A stretch of 64,000 bases of DNA, from positions 62,001-126,000 of the forward strand of contig NZ_JAUSUG010000002.1 of assembly GCF_030813435.1 (NCBI RefSeq), in the 5' to 3' direction. Shown piece by piece: positions 1 through 8,975 of this stretch (position 1 is the stretch's first letter; each line of letters opens with the position of its first letter). The position numbers were made by a program, and so were the translations under genes. The notes beneath the pieces were generated by a model. The model was not told the DNA's origin. It saw nothing but the letters and a program-made list of their open reading frames with translations, and did not search any database. The stretch is from Evansella vedderi. GTDB taxonomy: Bacteria; Bacillota; Bacilli; Bacillales; Salisediminibacteriaceae.

Positions 1-272
1 TTCCGTTAGCTATTCAAAAATATTTAGAAAACATCCTACGAATAAAAGAAATAATCTAATATTCATAGCATTTTTGATATAATTATAATTACATTGTATA
101 CGGATACAAAAGACGATTGAATATAACATTATAGAAATTCGTATCAATATATGGAATAAAAGGTTAGGAAAATAATTTTGAGTTCGCTTAAATACGTCAT
201 GTAAATGAAATAACAGGGCGAACTGTCACGATAGCCTTCGGTCGCAACAAGCTTTTGTTAAGGAGGAGTACA

Positions 273-1118
273 ATGATTAAACATAGAGAGTTCTTCATAC
301 CTTTAAATGAATCAAAGCTGCCTGTGTATGCGGAAACGGTTGGGTGTAACAAGGATCAGGAGAAGATTTTTCGCCCTAATGGCTACCCTTTCTATCATTG
401 GATTCAGACCGCAAAGGGGGAAGGGATGATTACTTATGGAGATCATACGGTTAAATTGCCACCGAATACAGGGATATTATTGTTCCCCCACGTGGAACAT
501 TCGTATGAAAGCGATCCTGAAGCTAGTATCCCGTGGGAAACCTTTTATTTAACATTCGATGGTAGCATGGTTGCTACTATTCTTCAAAATCTTGAAATAA
601 ATGAATCTAGTTTTTATCATTGGGAGCAAGAAACCCCTCTAACTACCTTTATTGATGAGGTAATTAAACGGGGAGATAGGGAGAGCGATATTTTCAGTCT
701 CCAAGCTTCCACGGATGTTTATTCTTTTCTAATCACATTGAATAGATATGGTAAAGCAAGAAGTACTCCAATGACTAGTTCGAATCAACTATCCACCTTA
801 TATCCACTAATTGATTGGATGAAAGAGGAGATCGGGAACCCTGATGTTGGACTAGAGGAAATGGCCAGCTTTTTAGGAATTTCAAAACGCTACTTAAATG
901 ATCTATTTCGAAAAAACTTACATGTCACTCCCTACATTTATTTTATAAAATTACGCATTCAGAAGGGGAAAAAGCTGCTTCTAGAAAATAACTTAAGAAC
1001 AATAAAATCAATTGCTGCTCAAGTGGGATTTCGCTCTTCAAGTCACTTCGTTGCTACCTTTCATAAAATGGTCGGAGTCACCCCTGACCAGTATCGAAGA
1101 ATGAATGGAGGATTATAA
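273..1118 (+). CDS. AraC family transcriptional regulator
   Basis: A 281-residue one-component regulator. Residues about 20-150 form a cupin-like sugar-sensing domain (GMITYGDHTVKLPPNTGILL is typical of the AraC effector barrel). Residues about 180-281 form the double helix-turn-helix, with the second helix and tail GFRSSSHFVATFHK and GVTPDQYRR. I chose ATG 273 because AAGGAGG lies 6 bases before it; the longer TTG start at 255 has no binding site. It is the first gene of a plus-strand group of two regulators and three sugar-metabolism genes, so it probably senses a sugar and activates those genes. The 272 bases upstream are AT-rich and hold no gene that I can see. The family is certain; the ligand is unknown. 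Confidence 0.9.
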   Translation: MIKHREFFIPLNESKLPVYAETVGCNKDQEKIFRPNGYPFYHWIQTAKGEGMITYGDHTVKLPPNTGILLFPHVEHSYESDPEASIPWETFYLTFDGSMVATILQNLEINESSFYHWEQETPLTTFIDEVIKRGDRESDIFSLQASTDVYSFLITLNRYGKARSTPMTSSNQLSTLYPLIDWMKEEIGNPDVGLEEMASFLGISKRYLNDLFRKNLHVTPYIYFIKLRIQKGKKLLLENNLRTIKSIAAQVGFRSSSHFVATFHKMVGVTPDQYRRMNGGL

Positions 1119-1194
1119 GGGAGTGTCCCCTAAAGGTGTGTAGTTTCCTTTCCACATCTAGCGTTCTTATCTTTGCCCTAATCAAGTGTGACAA

Positions 1195-1240
1195 TTGACA
1201 ATTATCTAAAAATAAAGCATAATGAACGCGTGTACATTAT
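1195..1240 (+). promoter_or_regulatory. sigma-A-type promoter and operator-like inverted repeat before lacI-type gene
   Basis: TTGACA (1195-1200), a 17-base spacer and CATAAT (1218-1223) make a good housekeeping promoter. An inverted repeat ATAATG (1219-1224) / CATTAT (1235-1240), with ACGCGT between its arms, overlaps the -10. This is a plausible autoregulatory operator for the LacI-family protein that follows. The promoter is read directly from the sequence; the operator role is inferred. Confidence 0.55.
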
Positions 1241-1246
1241 TTTTTA

Positions 1247-2287
1247 TTGGGGGTGAATACCTTAGTTAAAAGATCGGATGTTGCAAAATTAGCTGGTGTA
1301 TCAGAAGCTACTGTGTCCCGTGTCTTAAACAATGTGGGACCTATTCGGGAAGAAACGAAAAATAAGGTTCTTCAGGCAGCAAAAGCCTTAAATTATCAGC
1401 CAAACTCAATTGCACAATGCTTTGCCCGAGGAAAGAGTGGGAATATTGGTGTAATTGTTCCATCTTTCCCAAAGGTGCATATGTTATCCACTTATTATTT
1501 TTCTGAAATCTTAAGTGGAATTGGAAGGAGGCTTGGAGAATCAAACTACAGCTTACTCCTAGTTTTCCAGCCACCAGACCAACCAAAAAACTACGTACAA
1601 TTATTTCAATCCCAAAAGATTGATGGCTGTATTATTCTAGGTGCTAAAAACCATGAGAGTGACAAAGAAGCATTAATTCATCTTCATCATTTAGATCTTC
1701 CTTTCATAGTTGTCAATCAAACCTACCTAGATTACCCCTTTCATACTATTGACGCTGAACATTATGAAGGGAGCTACAAAGCAGTATCATACCTAATCAA
1801 CAAAGGTTTTCGAAACATTGCATTTGTAAACGGCTCCAATGATTTCTCAAATAGTAGTGAACGGTTTGCAGCGTATAAAGATGCTTTGAAGAAAGCAGGA
1901 ATAGAGCCTATGGAAAACTGGATTTTTCAAGGAAATTACAGCAGATCAAGCGGGATTAAAATTGCCAAGGAGATTGCACCTCTAATCCCGCAGTTAGATG
2001 CCATCTTTGCAGCGAATGACCGAATGGCCATCGGACTGATGCAAGGCTTAAGCGAATTAGGTTACAAAGTCGGTAAAGATTTTGCCCTGATTGGCTATGA
2101 CGATTCAGATATAGCAAGTATGGTAAATCCCCCATTAACCTCTGTGAAGGTTCCTCTCTTTGACATGGGGAAGATAGCTGCTGAAAAAATAATACAAATG
2201 CTGAATCATGAAATAACAGAACAAATTCATATAAGGCTGCCAGTAACCCTTAAGGAAAGAGCATCTTGTTGTAAACAAATTACATAA
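1247..2287 (+). CDS. LacI family transcriptional regulator
   Basis: The product has the full LacI plan. A DNA-binding helix-turn-helix spans residues about 8-30 (KRSDVAKLAGVSEATVSRVL), followed by the hinge helix (LNYQPNSIAQ) and a periplasmic-binding-protein-like effector domain over about 66-340 with the usual AIFAANDRMAIGLMQGL and ALIGYDDSDIASM segments. It probably represses the following Gfo/Idh-ThuA-Gfo/Idh genes until a sugar binds. The start is problematic. A strong SD-like GGGGGTGA (1249-1256) points to initiation at about 1262, but that codon is TTA, so I keep the upstream TTG at 1247 (GTG 1253 is the other choice). The gene ends 17 bases before the next start, suggesting co-transcription. 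Confidence 0.88.
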   Translation: MGVNTLVKRSDVAKLAGVSEATVSRVLNNVGPIREETKNKVLQAAKALNYQPNSIAQCFARGKSGNIGVIVPSFPKVHMLSTYYFSEILSGIGRRLGESNYSLLLVFQPPDQPKNYVQLFQSQKIDGCIILGAKNHESDKEALIHLHHLDLPFIVVNQTYLDYPFHTIDAEHYEGSYKAVSYLINKGFRNIAFVNGSNDFSNSSERFAAYKDALKKAGIEPMENWIFQGNYSRSSGIKIAKEIAPLIPQLDAIFAANDRMAIGLMQGLSELGYKVGKDFALIGYDDSDIASMVNPPLTSVKVPLFDMGKIAAEKIIQMLNHEITEQIHIRLPVTLKERASCCKQIT

Positions 2288-2304
2288 AAGGAGATGATGC
2301 AAAT

Positions 2305-3471
2305 ATGGAATCTATTAATATCGGAATGATTGGTTACAAGTTTATGGGGAAAGCACATAGCCACGCCTATCGTGACCTGCCTATGTTTTTCCCGAAGCAC
2401 CTTCGCCCTGCAATGAAAGTTATTTGTGGACGTAATCCTGAAGGGGTAGCGGAGGCTGCATCTCAGTTTGGCTGGGAAGAATACACAACTGATTGGAAAG
2501 AACTGGTCAATCGCAATGACATTGATTTAATTGATATTAATGCACCAAGTGATGCCCATAAGGAGATTACTCTTGCTGCTGCAAAAGCTGGAAAACATAT
2601 TTTTTGCGAAAAACCGTTAGCGCTTACATTAGAAGATTCCAGAGAAATGCTAGAAGCTGTGGAAGCTGCTGGCGTTAAACATATGGTTGGCTTTAACTAT
2701 CGATTTACACCCGCAGTTATGTTAGCAAAAAAGCTAATTGATGAAGGTAGATTAGGAGATATTTATCATTTCCGTGCTTGGTTTTTACAAGATTGGATCA
2801 TTGATCCTGATTTCCCCCTTGTTTGGAGACTACAAAAAGACATTGCAGGTTCCGGTTCACATGGGGATTTGGGAGCACATCTCATTGATATGGCCCACTA
2901 CCTCATCGGGGATATTTCCGAGGTTATCGGTATGAATGAAACGTTTATTAAAGAACGCCCTCTACCTACGGAAATGACAGGATTATCCGCTACCGGAAGC
3001 AGTGATAAAGATGCGCCGAAAGGACCCGTTACTGTGGATGATGCTACGTTATTCATGGCCAAGTTTGCTAATGGTGCTTTGGGAAGCTTCGAAGCTACTC
3101 GATTTGCTACTGGACACCGAAGTACTAATTCCTTTGAAATTAACGGCAGCAAAGGAAGTGTTATTTTCGATTTTGAACGATTAAACGAACTACAGGTTTA
3201 TTTTGTTGATGATAAGGAAGATGTACAAGGATTCCGGAGAGTTTTAGCAACGGATGCAGCACACGCTTATTCCGATGTATGGTGGCCAGCTGGACACACA
3301 ATTGGCTATGAACATACCTTTATCCATGAAGTCGTGGAGTTGATGGAAGCATTCCGCGAGGACCGTCAGCCAGTTCCGAATTTCAAAGACGGGGTAAAAT
3401 GTCAGCAAGTATTAGAGGCAGTCGACATGTCCATTGAAAAACGCCAATGGATCAAGGTGTCTGATTTATAA
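2305..3471 (+). CDS. Gfo/Idh/MocA family oxidoreductase
   Basis: A 388-residue NAD(P)-dependent sugar dehydrogenase of the glucose-fructose oxidoreductase family. The N-terminal Rossmann domain starts with GMIGYKFMGKAHSHAY, a variant of the glycine-rich loop. The catalytic-lysine motif EKP is at residues 102-104. The C-terminal alpha/beta domain follows from about 125 (GFNYRFTPAVMLAKKLIDEG) and carries the substrate-pocket segment GSHGDLGAHLIDMAHYLIGD. AAAAGGAGATGAT precedes ATG 2305. It lies directly after the LacI gene and upstream of a ThuA-like gene, and probably oxidises a hydroxyl of a mono- or oligosaccharide. The substrate cannot be read from sequence. Confidence 0.9.
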   Translation: MESINIGMIGYKFMGKAHSHAYRDLPMFFPKHLRPAMKVICGRNPEGVAEAASQFGWEEYTTDWKELVNRNDIDLIDINAPSDAHKEITLAAAKAGKHIFCEKPLALTLEDSREMLEAVEAAGVKHMVGFNYRFTPAVMLAKKLIDEGRLGDIYHFRAWFLQDWIIDPDFPLVWRLQKDIAGSGSHGDLGAHLIDMAHYLIGDISEVIGMNETFIKERPLPTEMTGLSATGSSDKDAPKGPVTVDDATLFMAKFANGALGSFEATRFATGHRSTNSFEINGSKGSVIFDFERLNELQVYFVDDKEDVQGFRRVLATDAAHAYSDVWWPAGHTIGYEHTFIHEVVELMEAFREDRQPVPNFKDGVKCQQVLEAVDMSIEKRQWIKVSDL

Positions 3472-3493
3472 GCACATTCATAAGCAAAGCATA

Positions 3494-3745
3494 AGAGACT
3501 GTTATTTTCATAGTAGACCTCCATGCAAGTAAAAATTTGCACCATGGAGAATGAAACTTGTACATTGTCTCTCGAATCCGTAACAGGCGGACGCTTTCCG
3601 CGGGCAATGGCTCCGCTCGCCGCACGGTACCTATGAGAAAACCGCTCATAGCTACCTTTGTAAAGATTGCGGCGGCTTCGCTCATTGCTTCGGTGGCACA
3701 AAAGATAAAGTGCCATCTTTTGTGCCACCTATTTACAGGGTAGTC
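3494..3745 (-). repeat. intergenic repeat unit, inverted copy of the 23.9-24.9 kb family
   Basis: Read on the minus strand, the unit runs from GGACTACCCTGTAAATA (end at 3745) to TTGCATGGAGGTCTAC (3513), with a truncated second boundary out to about 3494. It shares its core with units 1 and 4 of the array at 23914-24878: a GGTGGCAC hairpin, then GAAGCAATGAGCGAAGCCG, then a CTCATAG hairpin. Short open frames inside it on both strands are products of the repeat, not genes. It fills the gap between the Gfo/Idh and ThuA-like genes and may end or process the transcript through its hairpins (inference). Confidence 0.75.
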
Positions 3746-3769
3746 CATTAAAAAAAATTGGAGGAATTT

Positions 3770-4498
3770 ATGATGTCTAAAAAAGCATTAATTGTATGGG
3801 GTGGCTGGGACGGACATGAACCAGAGCAGGTTGCAAATATTTACAAAGGAATTCTTGAGGAAGAAAACTTTGATGTAGAAGTTTCTAACTCCCTGGAATC
3901 ATACGCAGATACAGAAAAACTATTAGGTTTAGATTTGATTGTTCCCCATTGGACTATGGGTGAAATCCCGAAGAAATACGTTCAAAATATTTCCGAAGCT
4001 ATACAAAGTGGTGTGGGAATCGCAGGTTGCCACGGGGGAATGTGTGACTCTTTCCGAAATAACGTAGACTGGCAATTTATTACTGGTGGAAATTGGGTGG
4101 CTCACCCTGGAAACGATGGTGTAGAGTATATGGTTAACATTAAACATTCTTCAAGTCCGTTACTCGAAGGTATCAAAGACTTTAAGGTTTGCAGTGAACA
4201 ATATTATTTACATGTTGATCCTGCAGTCGAAGTTCTTGCAACCACTCGTTTTCCTGTAGTACAAGGACCGCATTCCTACAACAAGGCAGTGGATATGCCT
4301 GTTGTCTGGACAAAACGCTGGGGATTAGGTCGTGTTTTCTATAGTTCTTTAGGACATGTGGCAAATATTGTAGCCATGCCAGAAGTAACGGAAATCATGC
4401 GTAGAGGCCTCTTATGGGCTGCAGAAGGAAAGGAATTATACTCTGGTTTATATACTGGTAAGCAAGGAACTTATACAGGTATGGGAGATAGTCAATAA
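3770..4498 (+). CDS. ThuA-like domain protein (class I glutamine amidotransferase-like fold)
   Basis: A protein of about 242 residues matching the ThuA family (PF06283). It starts KALIVWGGWDGHEPEQVANI, has the nucleophile-elbow-like GCHGG at 86-90 and ends with the conserved block VVWTKRWGLGRVFYSSLGH. In Sinorhizobium, ThuA works with the Gfo/Idh protein ThuB in breakdown of trehalose-type disaccharides through 3-keto sugars. Here it also sits immediately before a Gfo/Idh gene (26 bases apart), so a similar role on another glycoside is a reasonable inference. GGAGG lies 5 bases before ATG 3770 (8 before the second ATG, 3773). No signal peptide, so cytoplasmic. Confidence 0.85.
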   Translation: MMSKKALIVWGGWDGHEPEQVANIYKGILEEENFDVEVSNSLESYADTEKLLGLDLIVPHWTMGEIPKKYVQNISEAIQSGVGIAGCHGGMCDSFRNNVDWQFITGGNWVAHPGNDGVEYMVNIKHSSSPLLEGIKDFKVCSEQYYLHVDPAVEVLATTRFPVVQGPHSYNKAVDMPVVWTKRWGLGRVFYSSLGHVANIVAMPEVTEIMRRGLLWAAEGKELYSGLYTGKQGTYTGMGDSQ

Positions 4499-4524
4499 TT
4501 ACTTCAATCAAACGGAGGAAATTT

Positions 4525-5637
4525 ATGAGCATTGTAAAAGCAGGAATTGTTGGTTGCGGCAATATAAGTTCCATTTATTTTCAAAACTGCACTACATTTG
4601 ATCATCTTGCTATTGTAGCTTGTGCAGATTTAGATCTCAGGAGAGCACAAACTCAAGGGAATAAATATAACATCCCGAAGGCTTGTACGGTGGATGAATT
4701 ACTTCAAGATCAGGAAATTGACTTAGTAATAAACTTAACCATCCCTAAAGCTCATGCAGAGGTTTGTCTGAAAGCTTTAGAGGCCGGAAAGCATGTATAC
4801 ACAGAAAAACCTTTAGTAGTTACAATGGAAGAAGGGCAACAAATTTTAGAAAAGGCTAAAGAAAAGGGTCTTCTCGTAGGCAGCGCACCAGATACTTTTT
4901 TAGGAGCAGGCATCCAAACGGCTATCCAAGTAATTGAAAAGGGAGAAATCGGAACACCTATTGGGGCATCCGCCTTCATGATTGGACGTGGGCACGAACA
5001 TTGGCATCCGGACCCTGCGTTTTATTATGATGTTGGAGGCGGTCCAATGTTTGATATGGGACCATATTATTTAACAGCACTTACTGCTCTGCTAGGTCCA
5101 ATGATTCGCCTGTCAGGCTCTACTCGTATTAGCTACCCTGAAAGAACGATTTTAAGTCAGCCGAAAGCAGGAACAAAATTAGAAGTAAAAACACCAACCC
5201 ATATTTCAGGCGTTATCGACTTTGCAAGTGGAGCTATAGGTACGATTACCACCAGCTTTGATGCCTTCGGTAGATCTTCACTTCCACCTATTGAAATTTA
5301 TGGAAGTGAAGGAACTTTGCTTGTTCCTGATCCAAATACCTTCCACGGTCCAGTGAAAATCAGGAAGCGTGATGAGCACGAATTCGTTGAGGTGCCTTTA
5401 ACCCATCATTATGATGAGAACAGCCGTGGGATCGGTGTAGCTGAAATGGCTGAAGCTATTATTTATGGAGAAAAGCATCGTGCGAGTGGGGAAATGGGCT
5501 ACCACGTTTTAGAAGCAATGCATGGGTTCCATATTGCTTCTTCTACTGGAAGCCATTATCAAATGAAGAGCACTTGTCATAAGCCAGATCCGTTGCCAGC
5601 TGGGCATCGTTTTCCACACGTAGAAACTAAAATTTAA
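4525..5637 (+). CDS. Gfo/Idh/MocA family oxidoreductase, ThuB-like position
   Basis: A 370-residue NAD(P)-dependent dehydrogenase. The Rossmann loop is GIVGCGNISSIYFQN (residues 7-21) and EKP is at 94-96. The C-terminal domain contains HWHPDPAFYYDVGGGPMFDM, which sets the substrate pocket, and a SGVIDFASGAIGTITTSFD strand. ACGGAGGAAATTT precedes ATG 4525. It follows the ThuA-like gene and ends the plus-strand operon, closed by the strong hairpin at 5669-5710. The ThuA/ThuB-like pairing suggests 3-keto-glycoside chemistry. The distant relationship to the first Gfo/Idh of the operon suggests the two act on different substrates or steps. Confidence 0.9.
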   Translation: MSIVKAGIVGCGNISSIYFQNCTTFDHLAIVACADLDLRRAQTQGNKYNIPKACTVDELLQDQEIDLVINLTIPKAHAEVCLKALEAGKHVYTEKPLVVTMEEGQQILEKAKEKGLLVGSAPDTFLGAGIQTAIQVIEKGEIGTPIGASAFMIGRGHEHWHPDPAFYYDVGGGPMFDMGPYYLTALTALLGPMIRLSGSTRISYPERTILSQPKAGTKLEVKTPTHISGVIDFASGAIGTITTSFDAFGRSSLPPIEIYGSEGTLLVPDPNTFHGPVKIRKRDEHEFVEVPLTHHYDENSRGIGVAEMAEAIIYGEKHRASGEMGYHVLEAMHGFHIASSTGSHYQMKSTCHKPDPLPAGHRFPHVETKI

Positions 5638-5668
5638 ATAAAAAAAAGAAGGTAGTCCATAAAATAGG

Positions 5669-5710
5669 GAGGCCACTGAAAAAGGAAAGAACGCCTTTTT
5701 CAGTGGCCTC
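5669..5710. terminator. bidirectional Rho-independent terminator
   Basis: A perfect 17-bp stem: 5669-5685 (starts GAGGCCACTGAAAAAGG) pairs with 5694-5710, with an 8-base loop. A/T tracts inside the stem ends serve both directions. It separates the converging Gfo/Idh gene (plus) and the DUF624 gene (minus). Confidence 0.85.
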
Positions 5711-5744
5711 TAAAATAGGTTGACTCCTTCCTACCATAACTCAG

Positions 5745-6389
5745 TTAAGCACTTTCTACTTCCTTAGTACTCGTTTGTCTCTTAAGAGCTATTTTGTTGA
5801 ATGCCCACATTGAAATAGACATAAAAAGAAGTGTAAATGCACTGCCCCCGAAAAATACTATCAGAGCTGGGAAGAAATCTAAAATTATAAATATTACTAT
5901 GCTTCCGAATATCATAGTAAATGTAGCTAGGGGATTAATAATCATCAAAAACAACGAATTTCTTAAAGCAGTTAAAATATTAAATTGAAAATGTACATAT
6001 ACAGGAAAAATATAAAATAATGTTAGGATAAATAAGAAAATTAAAATTAAAGTTGGGTAGTATAAATAACCTATATTTGATGTAGATTCTTGTATAATAC
6101 TAAAATTTAAGTACAAGATACCTCCAAATAAAAGGACTATGTATCCCAATATATTACTTTTAACGATTTCTTTTTTCAGAGCCGTCCAGAATGTTCGAAA
6201 AATAGGAATGTCCACTTCCCCAAGCACCAATTTACGCATTACCGTGAACATAGCCACTGTAGCAGGAAAAAATCCAAAAACAAATAAACCTAATATGGAA
6301 AAGAAGATCCATAGAATATTAACATAAGCTAATCTTGTAATCCATTCCGATATTTTAAATAGACCGCCCATTACTCCACTAAATTCCAT
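5745..6389 (-). CDS. DUF624 (YesL-like) membrane protein
   Basis: A 214-residue integral membrane protein with five or six hydrophobic segments. The first is ILWIFFSILGLFVFGFFPAT, whose GxFPAT end is the hallmark of DUF624 (PF04854). Bacillus YesL belongs to this family, and such genes usually accompany glycoside hydrolases and sugar ABC operons; the molecular function is not known. AAAGGGG precedes ATG 6389. It is the last gene of a minus-strand group after GH43 and GH95. A second DUF624 gene lies at 48088-48699, beside xynB. Confidence 0.85.
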   Translation of the reverse strand: MEFSGVMGGLFKISEWITRLAYVNILWIFFSILGLFVFGFFPATVAMFTVMRKLVLGEVDIPIFRTFWTALKKEIVKSNILGYIVLLFGGILYLNFSIIQESTSNIGYLYYPTLILIFLFILTLFYIFPVYVHFQFNILTALRNSLFLMIINPLATFTMIFGSIVIFIILDFFPALIVFFGGSAFTLLFMSISMWAFNKIALKRQTSTKEVESA

Positions 6390-6467
6390 AGAACGTCCCC
6401 TTTCTGAATTAACTAATTATATTAGTAAACTTTTTTTCTATCTATAAATTGAATAAATACCTTAGTT

Positions 6468-8762
6468 CTACTCAATATTAAATGTATAGGTTTCTCCTTG
6501 TTTTGTATTAATTAAATATAAATTATCCCCCTGTTTTTTAAGTTGTCCACTATATTTTTGTACTAAGTGTTCTGCATGATTTAATCTTAATGTACATTCG
6601 CCACCTATTAAAGACGAAATTGCTAGGTGATTCAGCTGATAGTTTTTCCATTTCATATTTATTTCAAAAGCCCCTCTCGCCTTAAGACCTTTCACACTTC
6701 CGTCTTTCCACGCTAAAGGGAGAGAAGGAAGTAAATGAATCTCATTTGCATGACTTTGAATTAACATCTCTGCAATTCCAGCTGTTCCACCGAAATTTCC
6801 ATCTATCTGAAATGGCGGATGATTATCAAATAAATTAGGTAAGGTAGACGATTTTAATAATTCTAATAGATTTTGATAAGCCAACTCAGCTTCTTCTAAC
6901 CTAGCCCACATATTGATAATCCAAGCACGACTCCAACCAGTATGACCACCACCATGCTTAAGCCTTTTTTCTAAGGTTATTTTAGCAGCCTTCGCCAAGT
7001 CAGGGGTCTTTCTTGGTAATATTTGCTTGCCAGGATGAAGGGCAAACAGATGTGAAATATGACGGTGACCTGGTTCTGCTTCATCATAATCTAAGTACCA
7101 TTCTTGGATTTGTCCATGTTTACCAATTTTCGGTTTCGGTAGTCTTTCTCTTAATCTTTCCAATTTTTCTTGAAAACTATTATCCAAGTCTAATATTTTA
7201 CTTGCATTAATACAATTGGTAAACAAAGCAAAAACAATTTGACTATCCATGGAAGGACCTTCACATAAACTTCCTTTATTTCCATTAGGTAAAATATAGG
7301 TGTTTTCAGGTGATACTGATAGTGCAGTAACAAGTTCACCATTTGGAGTCTCTACGAGATAATCAACCAAAAATAAAGCAGCCTCTTTCATTGTTTCATA
7401 AGATTTCCTTAAGAACTCAAGATCACCAGTATATTCAAAGTGCTCCCATAAGTGTAAACATAGCCAAGCTGCTCCTAAAGGCCAAATGGTTGCTGGAATA
7501 AATATGTCCTGAGGTGCTGTATCTCCCCAAATGTCAGTATTATGATGAGCAGTAAAACCACGACATCCATACATGACATCTGCTGTTTTCCTTCCTGGCT
7601 CTCGCATTCTTTCAATGTGTTCAAATAAAGGCTGGTGACATTCTGACAGATTACAAACCTCTGCTGGCCAATAGTTCATTTCCGTATTTATATTAATCGT
7701 ATATTTACTGTCCCATGGAGGAAGCATACTAGCGTTCCATATACCTTGTAATGTTGCCGGTAGAGAATTTGGCCGACTGCATGCAATAAGTAAATAGCGA
7801 CCGAAATGAAAATAGGTGCTCATTAAATCGGAGTCCTCTTCACCATTCATAACCAACTCCAATCGCCTATTCGTTGGTAATCCACATTTATCTCTTTCAT
7901 AACCAAGCTCTAAGTCAACTCGGTTAAACAAAGTTTGATAATCTTTTAGGTGGGTTTTGAGTAAGTCATCATACGTCATTTCTGCTGCATGTACTATTGT
8001 CTCTAGACATTGAGTCTCAGGCTGTTCAAAGCGATAGGATGTTGCAGCAGTTAATAACAAAGTAACGACATCTGCCTCTTTGACAATCAGCCTATTTCCT
8101 ATCGTCGTAACTTCTCCGTTTTCCGCTATTGCCTTGACCGCACTTCGAAAGCTAATCCCTTCTTCTCCTCCGGTCTTACCTCTCATAATAAGACTATCGG
8201 AGTTTACTGCTTCCATATTATCTAAATTCCTTGTATGACCTCGATCATAGTACATATGAAAGGAAATAGATCTTCCTTTAGAAGCTGTTAATCGAATAGC
8301 AATAACTTGATTAGGATAGCTGGCAAATATCTCTCGGTTATAAACAACATCATCACAAGTATATCGAACTTGTACTAAACCTTTTTTTAGATCTAGTTCT
8401 CTCTTATACTTGGAATACTCCTTTCCCTTATGATCAAAATATATGATTAGATCACCAAGTGGTTCATAGTGACGTTGGGATTCAGGGATTCCAGTAAATG
8501 CGAGGGAAGCTAGCTCTTCTGCCTCTTTGATTTTTCCTTTTGAAAGTAATTTCCTTACCTTTGATAAATTACTTCTTGCATCAGGGTTATTGCGATTCCT
8601 TGGTCCCCCATACCAAACAGACTCTTCATTAAGTTGCAGTCTTTCCTTATCAACTTGACCGAAGACCATTCCACCAAGTCTACCATTTCCAATAGGTAGA
8701 GCCTCGTTCCAATCTAAAGCTGGTTCCTCATACCAGAGTAACTTATTATTCCTATTCACCAC
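6468..8762 (-). CDS. GH95 family glycoside hydrolase (alpha-L-fucosidase / alpha-L-galactosidase)
   Basis: About 764 residues with no signal peptide, so cytoplasmic. The N-terminal beta domain has the GH95 signature EALPIGNGRLGGMVFG and LNEESVWYGGP. The (alpha/alpha)6 barrel carries NINTEMNYWPAEVCNLSE, HHNTDIWGD, SVSPENTY (general acid Glu by family analogy) and FQIDGNFGGTAGIAEM (DGNFG Asp). GH95 removes terminal alpha-L-fucose or, in some members, alpha-L-galactose, which caps complex arabinoxylan side chains. The xylan context favours the latter (inference). GTG codons at 8768, 8762 and 8759 compete as starts; AAAGAGG lies before 8762. A GATAGT/ACTATC palindrome (8778-8794) sits beside the ribosome site. 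Confidence 0.88.
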   Translation of the reverse strand: MVNRNNKLLWYEEPALDWNEALPIGNGRLGGMVFGQVDKERLQLNEESVWYGGPRNRNNPDARSNLSKVRKLLSKGKIKEAEELASLAFTGIPESQRHYEPLGDLIIYFDHKGKEYSKYKRELDLKKGLVQVRYTCDDVVYNREIFASYPNQVIAIRLTASKGRSISFHMYYDRGHTRNLDNMEAVNSDSLIMRGKTGGEEGISFRSAVKAIAENGEVTTIGNRLIVKEADVVTLLLTAATSYRFEQPETQCLETIVHAAEMTYDDLLKTHLKDYQTLFNRVDLELGYERDKCGLPTNRRLELVMNGEEDSDLMSTYFHFGRYLLIACSRPNSLPATLQGIWNASMLPPWDSKYTININTEMNYWPAEVCNLSECHQPLFEHIERMREPGRKTADVMYGCRGFTAHHNTDIWGDTAPQDIFIPATIWPLGAAWLCLHLWEHFEYTGDLEFLRKSYETMKEAALFLVDYLVETPNGELVTALSVSPENTYILPNGNKGSLCEGPSMDSQIVFALFTNCINASKILDLDNSFQEKLERLRERLPKPKIGKHGQIQEWYLDYDEAEPGHRHISHLFALHPGKQILPRKTPDLAKAAKITLEKRLKHGGGHTGWSRAWIINMWARLEEAELAYQNLLELLKSSTLPNLFDNHPPFQIDGNFGGTAGIAEMLIQSHANEIHLLPSLPLAWKDGSVKGLKARGAFEINMKWKNYQLNHLAISSLIGGECTLRLNHAEHLVQKYSGQLKKQGDNLYLINTKQGETYTFNIE

Positions 8763-8860
8763 TTTCACCTCTTTGAAGATAGTAAAACACTATCATCTGC
8801 TTGGAGGTCTCCTATATATCACAACCTCATAACAGTCTTGACAGCATATTTGCCATATAC

Positions 8861-8912
8861 GAAAAAAGGCAAGCCCCACAGTGCCCAAAGGGTGGGAAAA
8901 TTGCCTTCTTTC
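8861..8912 (-). terminator. Rho-independent terminator after GH43
   Basis: On the minus strand GAAAGAAGGCAA (8901-8912) pairs with 8861-8872 (one mismatch), the descending arm reading TTGCCTTTTTTC, which gives the U-tract. A small inner CCCAC/GTGGG helix is also possible. It lies downstream of the GH43 gene and upstream of GH95, so GH95 is probably expressed from read-through or its own promoter. Confidence 0.7.
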
Positions 8913-8975
8913 ACTAACTACATCGATTCTTATGTTGTATGCAATTTCGTTATTAGATTCGATAAAAAACCCTTT

